Source of the DNA: Calliopum simillimum
Lineage: Eukaryota; Arthropoda; Insecta; Diptera; Lauxaniidae
DNA length: 64,000 nucleotides
Direction: 5' to 3'
Assembly (NCBI GenBank): GCA_951812925.1
Contig: OX638371.1
Coordinates: 114,227,124-114,291,123, forward strand
A program made the translations under genes and the position numbers. Below are positions 56,838-64,000 of this stretch, in pieces; positions within the stretch are counted from its first letter, which is position 1; each line of letters opens with the position of its first letter. The notes beneath the pieces are model-generated. The model did not search any database. It saw only the letters and a program-made list of their open reading frames with translations, and was not told where the DNA came from.

Positions 56838-57069
56838 TGTAAAAATTTTTATTGAAAATTATAATCAACGAGGTCATTAAACCATACAAAATTGAAAAAT
56901 AATTTTAACTAACTAAAAAAATAAGCTTTGGAAAGAAAAGTGGCACAGTAGCTCAGTGCTCAGTGGGTAAGAGCGTCGCCTACAGACACTTGAGTTCGAT
57001 ACTCGCGCCGTGAACATGAGACTTCTATTCTATTTGTTTATTACTGGTATTTTCAAAGAATTTTTACAG
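56838..57069 (+). repeat. Short inverted-repeat element with a tRNA-like core
   Basis: TTGTAAAAATTTTTATTGAA (56838) is loosely inverted at 57050-57069 (TTTTCAAAGAATTTTTACAG). Between them 56943-57012 reads GCACAGTAGCTCAGTG, then GGTAAGAGCGTCGCC, then GAGTTCGATACTC: D-arm-like and T-arm-like parts of a tRNA. Acceptor pairing is imperfect, there is a duplicated CAGTG stretch, and no T-run follows, so it is a tRNA-derived repeat, not a tRNA gene. Confidence 0.5.
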
Positions 57070-58310
57070 TTTAGTTTTTTCCGTATAGTACAGGAATGTT
57101 AAGTAACGAAAAGGAAGTAATCAGCAAAGGATTCGGTTAAATCTTTAGAAAATATTCTTGAAAATCGCATTAAACGTATAAATCTCTGTCTGTTCTTTAA
57201 ACGAGTTAACAGTTCTGTTCAATGAAGCTTTTAATCTGATTCAACAACAAACACATTCTTTCGCCACTTTAGCAATTGCATAACGAATTGCTAAGCCAAA
57301 TTTTACGGGAGAAAACTATCCATTTTGTGCGAATATTTCACATTTTCTCATCATTAGTGCTTGATTAAAATTTTATCGCGTTTATATATCTAATTACATT
57401 TGTCACAACAGATTTAAACAAAAAAAACAATAATAACTACAAATGATGACTAAAAACATCCAGTCTGACGAGACACAAATTGTTATTGTGTACCGACTCT
57501 CTGGTAATGCATTTTCTAATTCGATTCACAGTAAACCGAAGTGTTCAGTATGTGTGTGGCTTTTGCATTGCTTGCAATTGTTGTTTTTGTTGTTATTTAA
57601 TGCATTATTATTGCAATACAATTCCATCTTTGATGTGAATTATTTGCACATTTTGTTATCTCTACTACCTACACTGACGGATACTTTCGACTTTGCAACT
57701 TGTGATGCCATAATAATTTGTCTTCGTTTTTGACTTCGACGTCGTCTTCCTCTTTTACGTTGATTTTGTTTTTGTTGTTTGTTTTCTTACATATTTATCC
57801 ATTGAATAACATTACTCTTGCGGTGTGTAAACAACATCAAATTGTATAATGAGGAAATATTTGTTTGCTGAGGTTTTGTGAGTTGTAACTCATGGGAGCG
57901 TGTAAATTAACTAACTACCTTAAAAGTTGCGACTTAACTAAGAGTTATAAATACAAATGTACATAATTGTACCGTAAAAACTAATTGGCTTAAAACAAAG
58001 CTTGCACATTTCAAAAATGAAAAGGAAACATAAAATTTTTGTGTTTATTATCATTGTAAGTTCAACTGAAATATTTTTTAGCCAATGTCAAACTAAGGCA
58101 AAGCAGGGCAAAGTGTTTCCAATGGCTCTCTTAGTTTATTTATTTTCTGTCAATTGGTTTGATTAACAAACAAATCACAATATTATTTTGACAAATTTTC
58201 CGAAGAGCAAGAAAATTTCACTGAGAGCTACAGACATTTTTTCAATTTTCATGAACATTATTCATGAGCATTAAATCTTTTTATAAGGCTAGAATTCGAC
58301 CCATTAAGTG
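57070..58310. other. Abl intron 1, nothing recognised
   Basis: The 57443-57733 frame is hydrophobic by composition only. No exon or repeat boundary was found. Confidence 0.4.
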
Positions 58311-58317
58311 GTCTTTT

Positions 58318-58620
58318 CAAACAAAAAAAAAAAATTCAAATAAAAACAAAAAAATAAAAAATAAAAAGTAAAAAAAATAAAAAATAAAAAAAATAAAAAA
58401 ATAAAAAAAATAAAACAACGACAAAAAAATAAATTAACAACAAAAAAAAAAAACAACAAAACAAAAAAAAAATAAAAAATATAAAAACAATAACTACAAA
58501 AAAAAATAAAAATAAAAAACTTTCTAGTTCGCTAGGGTATCGAACCTACGACTTCAGCATTAGCGGACGACAGCCAATGGCTCTGTTGTATATTGTCTGT
58601 CCTGTTTTTGTTATCATAAA
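58318..58620 (-). repeat. A-rich tract joined to a tRNA-like core (minus strand)
   Basis: 58320-58520 is almost pure A with scattered T/C. On the minus strand a B box-like GGTTCGATACCC (58535-58546) is followed by this tract as a T-run, the same order as in the other tRNA-core elements. Confidence 0.5.
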
Positions 58621-58950
58621 TTCCTGTATCCTTCCAATTTAAAAATCAGATATTCTTTTTGTGGTAATTCAATGTTGCCACAAAATACAAATGAAGCTTT
58701 AGCTTAATAAAAATCTTGATAAACAATTTTATCAAAAAAACACAGAATCCGTCATTGAATTTTGACATACATCATACAGGTCTGAAACGGCTAAAATAGC
58801 ATTGCATTGTTTTATATCTGGTTTATTTGAAACCAACTTAAATTTTGTATACAAATCAAAAAGCTTTATGGCAAACTTGTTCGGTTTGTGCGTAACCCTA
58901 CATAAACCAACGAAACGTTTTAACCAAGTAACTGGAAATTGATATGTACC

Positions 58951-60008
58951 TTAGGGTGACTGTTAAAAGTACACTTTTTGGAATTTTTGACGTGCCGCCC
59001 CCTAAAAAGACTCGGAATTGAAACGATTTTTATTGCACTCTAAAAAAAAAAAGTTGTCTACCACAAATGATACAGATGGAACTACTTTAACACTTGCGGC
59101 AAATAATAATAGTTAATCTTTTCAACCACACACTTAAATTTTTGACATTAAAAAAAAAAAATTATCGAACGACCGCACAAAGGGTTCGACCCTAGTTGCT
59201 TCCGACTAATGGACTGAAACTTATCCTCTACACCACTGACGCATGTTATAAACAAGTATACAATTTGTATACACAATTTGATATTCGAAGGCTTCCTACA
59301 AACTTACAAAAATTCATTGTGTTTAAATTTGAATTCAATTAAACAAAAGTAAATAACTAAATTAAAAAAAGGAAAATAGAGAAGTGAACTAAAAAAATAT
59401 AAAATAGAATAAAACTAAAAAAAAAAAATTAAAAAAAAAGAACCACGCTAGGATTCGAACCCGCGCCCATGGATGCCAAATATTTTTATGATTTGTCGCA
59501 GGCGATAAAAAGATTTGAGTGCAACAATTCATGAAATGGTTCGTTGAACTTACAGAAATATTTCCGATGACTTATTTTTTATTGGTATCAAGTGAAATAT
59601 TTTTCCTAGTGTTTGCTGCAAATACTAACCACTTGGGATAAAACATAAATGTTTGATTGAAATGATAAGTGTTTGTTTCAAATATTTGATAATTTGCCGC
59701 AAATACTTTTCAAACAATATTTTTTCTGAGTGTGTATCTGCTATATTGCATGACGTGAATAAAAAAATAATTATGCACGTGAAAGATCATATACTTAGTA
59801 ATTAATGATAAATTCAAAATTTTAAGTGACGTGGTAGAGAGGAACAAAGTTGATTGAAATTTTTCTATGAAAATTCCATAGTAATTCAAATGGGAAAAAA
59901 GAAGGCTCTTGGGGTGCGTCTTAGAGTTGAGATAAGGACTTTTTTTTTATTTTTATAGAGTCTTCTGAGTGGGCGGCAAAGAAACGGATATTTTAACTGT
60001 CACCCTAA
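58951..60008. mobile_element. TIR element, 1.06 kb, containing two tRNA-like cores
   Basis: Ends TTAGGGTGACTGTTAAAA (58951-58968) and, reversed, TTAGGGTGACAGTTAAAA (59991-60008), one mismatch in 18. Flanks TGTACC and TGCACC may be a decayed 6-bp duplication. Inside, on the minus strand, lie GTGTAGAGGATAAG then GGGTCGAACCC followed by a T-run (59150-59235), and GGGTTCGAATCC followed by a T-run (about 59420-59462). ACAATTTGTATACACAATTT next to the first core resembles arms of the other tRNA-core elements. Confidence 0.65.
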
Positions 60009-61931
60009 TGCACCTACATAAGTATTTATATTTTTCAGCTATAAAAGCTCTTTACATTTTTGTCTAAGAAAAAAATAAAACATGATTAAGTTTAACCCAC
60101 TTATACATTCTGTAAAAAAACGTATGAAGAGTTTTTTCACTCATTAAGTAATTTGTCTATTGAGTATTAAAACTTTCCTCAATATTTATTTACTCAATAT
60201 CTGCTATTCAACATTGAGTTCTTGCAGCAATGCAGGAAATTCTATAAATGAAACCAATAAAGTTATATAATTGTTAAACAAACGAAACTTGATAATAGCA
60301 CTACCATTCCATTTCATTACGTATTCATTCATACAAACAATTGTAAAGCATATCCTTTTATTTCCTTAAATACGTACATATGTGTATCCTTGTGTAAAAT
60401 ATACACTGTAGAAAAACGCAATTGATGATAGTTAAGTAAACACTCTCGTATTACCAAATTTCTTAGCTAAAGATGAAATCAACCTTTGGTCTTATGCATA
60501 ACACTGATTATTAAAAAAATACTTTGAGGTGATGTCTCCAAATACAAATCGTTTGAATGAAAACTTTTTATTGTGTTGAAAAATTAACTTTTCCCAATGA
60601 CATAGTAGATATGATTTTGAAAACGTACTCAGTGTGTTAACCTTTCATGAGCAAATCATTACTCGAATTCCTATTGGGTAGTTTTATGAAAGAAATAATG
60701 AATCGTAACGTTTTCAGCAGATATTTCCAATTACAATCGTCCGCATTAAATTGCAATTGCACCTCACATGAGTTGGCATCATAATGTGCTTTGTGTTATT
60801 TTATTGAAGTCCAATAAATTTATGCTACTGGTTTTTATTACTATGAGGTATTATTGAAATCAGCTCTTATCCTTAATTTCTTGTGACGTACAATTTATCA
60901 ATGATAGGTTACTTTATATAATTATAAAATATTACATACATATATCCGCGACTATGTGTGATAATATCGAATTGTGAGCGTCTTCTTTATAACAATTCTA
61001 AATGTTCGCTATTCGTATTCCCAAGAGTAGATAGGTCGACTCATGACGCGGCGATGGAATTAATATACCTTGTCTGAAGAATAGCTTAACATCAGGCTTT
61101 TAAAATAGTGTATGCTAAAGATGATACTATTTGTCTTATAAGGGTAACCATTGATTTTCTAGAGATGCTCAAAACGTAAATTTAGTTTTGTTAACAGGCG
61201 AACTTGCTATAAAAACCTAGAAAGGAAAACCATGGTTGAACTGGACGGGAGGTATAAAACAGAAATGGAACACCGCAGATCCTGGCAACATCCACTCATC
61301 TTGTTACTTGGGGTGCTACCTATATGAATCTGAGCTCAGTTCTCGGCACTCATATTTTACGTACTAAAGTCTATCTGGCGCCTACTCTAATTAAAAAACT
61401 TTATAAAACTAATGAACAATCCTTCACCATAATTGTTTTTCAGTGAAAAAAAAAAAAAACTTAAATTTGTCGCCGCTTAAATATAAAATACATTTTTTAT
61501 ACGAATACAAATTGAAACTAAGCGTACCATTTCAATTTGAATGCATTTTCATGGAAATGCGTGGAAGAAAAGATTCAAAGATATTCTATGGGGTATGACT
61601 AATTTTAGCTTTAAAGACAATTTTTGTCTTTTTCTTCATTTGGTTTTCTTCTTTTTGGAGTTTAAGACTTGCGTCTGATAACATGCTGGAACAGTGCATG
61701 GTGACAACTGTGGCAACATATGTAAGAGATTTCATCTTTAATAGTTACATGTACGAACACTGTACACTGCAAAAGAAAGTTTACTTAAGTTTGTTGTTTT
61801 TCTTAGTCTATGTATTGACAAGAAGATATCTTGGCGAAAATTTTCAAGCTAATTTTTGGGATTTGCTTATCAAATTTTATCAACACTTAAAAAAATATTT
61901 AAAAACAATCGTTGATTTTTGACTTTGAGTA
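60009..61931. other. Abl intron 1, AT-rich, nothing recognised
   Basis: No exon or delimited repeat was seen. Confidence 0.4.
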
Positions 61932-62883
61932 GAGTAAACCCGGGAGATATGTCACCTTTTTTGTCATGTTAAGTGACTTTTAAGTTTTCGTTGACCACAT
62001 TCGGCATATTCCGCATTAGATACAATCATCTGCTTTAGTTGTTTTGTTCATAGTTTTCATCACATGCATCGCACCAATCAAATTAATTTGGAATAAAATG
62101 TTTACTTCATCTTCATCTTCATCTTCATCGGAAGAAGCATAACAAGGAACTATTTTAAGTTTATAAGTCCTCTTCGTAGAAATCACCATACGTTGCATTG
62201 GTTGTGTTTTACGCTTCAAGTTTTTTTTTTATCTGCTGGACCATATCATCAAAAGACGTTAGAATTCTCATCGTTTATTTTCGTGGTTTCTGCTTAGAGT
62301 TTTCCGAAGTAGCTGGTACAGGCGAGATTTCACTTAACACCATTTCTGTGGTATGTCACTTTTATTAAAAATTTCCAGAAGGTTTTCTAAAATATTAAAG
62401 AAATCCTCTATCTCCCTGTCCAAAATTCTGAGATTCTTGAGTGACTGTACGTTCAAGCGCTTCATATTTGTATTCCCAAATAACTTATAACATTGCAAAG
62501 GGAAAATAGCATCCCGAACAATTTCATTTTCGGTAATTGGGTGCCATTTCTCCATTTTGATGTATACCAAATAAAAATGCCACGAAACGAATAAACCTGT
62601 TTACTCGCGCTGTTTTCATGCGAAAACGAAATCACATTCAATTCTTTGATATTTTGATATATTCACCATATAACTGTATCAAATACTCAGAGCGGCTGGC
62701 TCTCGAAATATATGAAAAAAAGCCAAGCCGTTTACATTACCAGTTTTTTTTTTCTTAAATACCTCATACAAGTAATTATAGCAACTGCAGTTAATCGAAA
62801 TATTCACCACAAAGTCTTTCGAGCAACCATATCACCTGGGTTTGTTCTATCACCTGGGGGTGCCATACCTCTCGAGTTTAACC
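61932..62883. mobile_element. TIR element copy 2 (952 bp), uninterrupted
   Basis: The left end GAGTAAACCCGGGAGATATG (61932) pairs with the right end (reversed GGTTAAACTCGAGAGGTATG, 62864-62883). It aligns in the same orientation with 7179-9489 once the mariner there is removed. A minus-strand frame at 62334-62570 (containing MKRLNVQSLKN) corresponds to one at 7749 and downstream in copy 1 and may be a fragment of a transposase or captured sequence; I do not recognise it. Confidence 0.75.
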
Positions 62884-62911
62884 AGCTGAAATTGTCAATT
62901 TAATATGCAAA

Positions 62912-62968
62912 AAGTCAATTTAATTTAATTTAATTTCTTGATTTAATTAAATTAAATTAAATTGACTT
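62912..62968. repeat. AT hairpin of TTTAA units
   Basis: AAGTCAATTTAATTTAATTT and its reverse complement form a near-perfect hairpin with about 26-bp arms. Confidence 0.7.
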
Positions 62969-64000
62969 GTTAATGTTAAAAATTAAAAAAGTTTAATACT
63001 AAACTATTTATTTAAGTAACATTCTAAAAATGTTAGGATAAAATAAATTTTTTTTTGGGTGTATAAACGAATTTTTTATTAAGTATCTATTCTTATTTCT
63101 GATATATATGTGCGTTCATATATTTGTAATTAATTTTTATTCTTTTTGATGATTTTCGTTAATTTTTTGGTTGATATCAGGCATATATTTGACGTTTAAG
63201 TATTTTGAGTTTTTTAAAAATTTTAAGTTACCCCACTTCGGCGCTTGATTGGTACTTAATTGTTGTTGCTTGTTTTTATTAGAAACATGTTATTTCTTCG
63301 TTGTATGTGAAAGTACTATAAAAACTTCAACAATTTCTACGAAAATTTTGTTGACATTTTGGGTGTGTTGGAATTTAATACATTTTCAAATTTTTGAGAA
63401 TATTTCCTAGAAAAAGAATAAAAAAAATATATGTGTGTCATTGGAAAGCTTCTATTGTAAGAATTAACAATCTTGTCAGTATTCATTTTAGATTTAAATG
63501 AAAACTTAATTTTTGTACTTTTTTACTATCGCTGTAAGTTAAAATTTCGCATAAAATTTTACTTCTTCAAATTTTATGTCTAAATATTTTTTTAGTATTT
63601 TTACTTACAAATTTTTGTTTATCTTTTAATTCGCCTCTAGTTAATCATTATCTTTAGCATATACCTACTTAACTACTTTTTAATGCACTTTGGGGATCTC
63701 TTAAATTTAAAAGATATAACTTCTGGCTTCTCACTTATGTAGCAGTCTTGCGTGTGCTTTGTTTTCTCATGTATTGCGTGTTCGTGTTTTTTTTTCTGTT
63801 TTCCGACGTACCTATCGTAATATGCTCCCGTCAACCTAATATGTACACTTCCCGCTCTTCTAGTATCACCCATTTTTTCATATGCAGCTCAATTAAGTTA
63901 AATAGTTCAAACTGCTACTGTTTTTTAATCACTTTTGAAATGTATACACATTTTACATTTCTTTTTCACCTTTTATTCTATGCTTTCTTCCTTTCTTTCG
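62969..64000. other. Abl intron 1, AT-rich, nothing recognised
   Basis: No exon or delimited repeat was seen up to the end of the window. Confidence 0.4.

Noticed and set aside
56943..57012. A functional tRNA gene
   Set aside because: The D arm is disrupted by a duplicated CAGTG stretch, acceptor stem pairing is imperfect and no Pol III terminator follows directly.
57443..57733. Membrane protein gene
   Set aside because: Hydrophobicity follows from T-rich composition; no conserved motif and no supporting context.
44435..64000. Further Abl exons (SH3, SH2, kinase)
   Set aside because: No frame matches these domains; the next exon must lie beyond the window.

Overview
This 64 kb window is AT-rich, repeat-dense nuclear DNA from a higher fly. 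Three conserved insect genes are recognisable by their peptides: Baldspot (ELOVL6-type fatty-acid elongase, + strand, last two coding exons at 22.5-24.6 kb), mbf1 (multiprotein bridging factor 1, - strand, complete in three coding exons at 33.9-36.5 kb) and the first coding exon of the Abl tyrosine kinase (+ strand, 44.1-44.4 kb). As I remember it, these genes are also neighbours in Drosophila (region 73A-B, Muller element D). Together with the very large introns, the mariner-type DD41D element and the repeat style, this suggests a tephritid fruit fly or a related dipteran. That assignment is inference.

Layout. 1-22.5 kb: non-coding apart from transposon remnants. It holds a 1.4 kb TIR element (1115-2533), a hAT-like MITE (4025-4426), a 1.0 kb TIR element split by a decayed DD41D mariner (7179-9489), a MITE interrupted by a 1.55 kb foldback element (13.6-15.3 kb), a degenerate LINE carrying a second LINE (18.3-19.45 kb) and a 1.6 kb TIR element (19.9-21.6 kb). 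22.5-24.6 kb: Baldspot 3' exons. 25.9-31.7 kb: MITEs, a foldback element and a three-level nest of insertions. 33.7-36.5 kb: mbf1. 37.3-42.4 kb: nested TIR elements, a hAT-like element and two small hairpin MITEs. 43-44.4 kb: Abl 5' UTR and first coding exon. From 44.4 kb to the end: apparently Abl intron 1 (more than 19.5 kb), filled with tandem repeats and palindromic elements, including a candidate hammerhead ribozyme at 51.3 kb, a 1.7 kb foldback with an 8-bp target duplication at 54.4-56.1 kb, and a second copy of the 7.2 kb TIR element at 61.9-62.9 kb.

The genes do not form an operon or pathway: Baldspot acts in ER lipid elongation, Mbf1 is a transcriptional coactivator and Abl is a cytoplasmic kinase. 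The unusual content is in the repeats. About two dozen inverted-repeat elements can be delimited, several with clear target-site duplications. A recurrent architecture combines a tRNA-like A box/B box core with a T-run (a possible Pol III unit) inside inverted-repeat arms. A hammerhead-like fold lies inside one long-TIR element. An in-frame, coding-looking extension follows the mbf1 stop codon.

All calls come from reading the sequence by eye. No alignments or searches were run, and boundaries of degenerate repeats are approximate.
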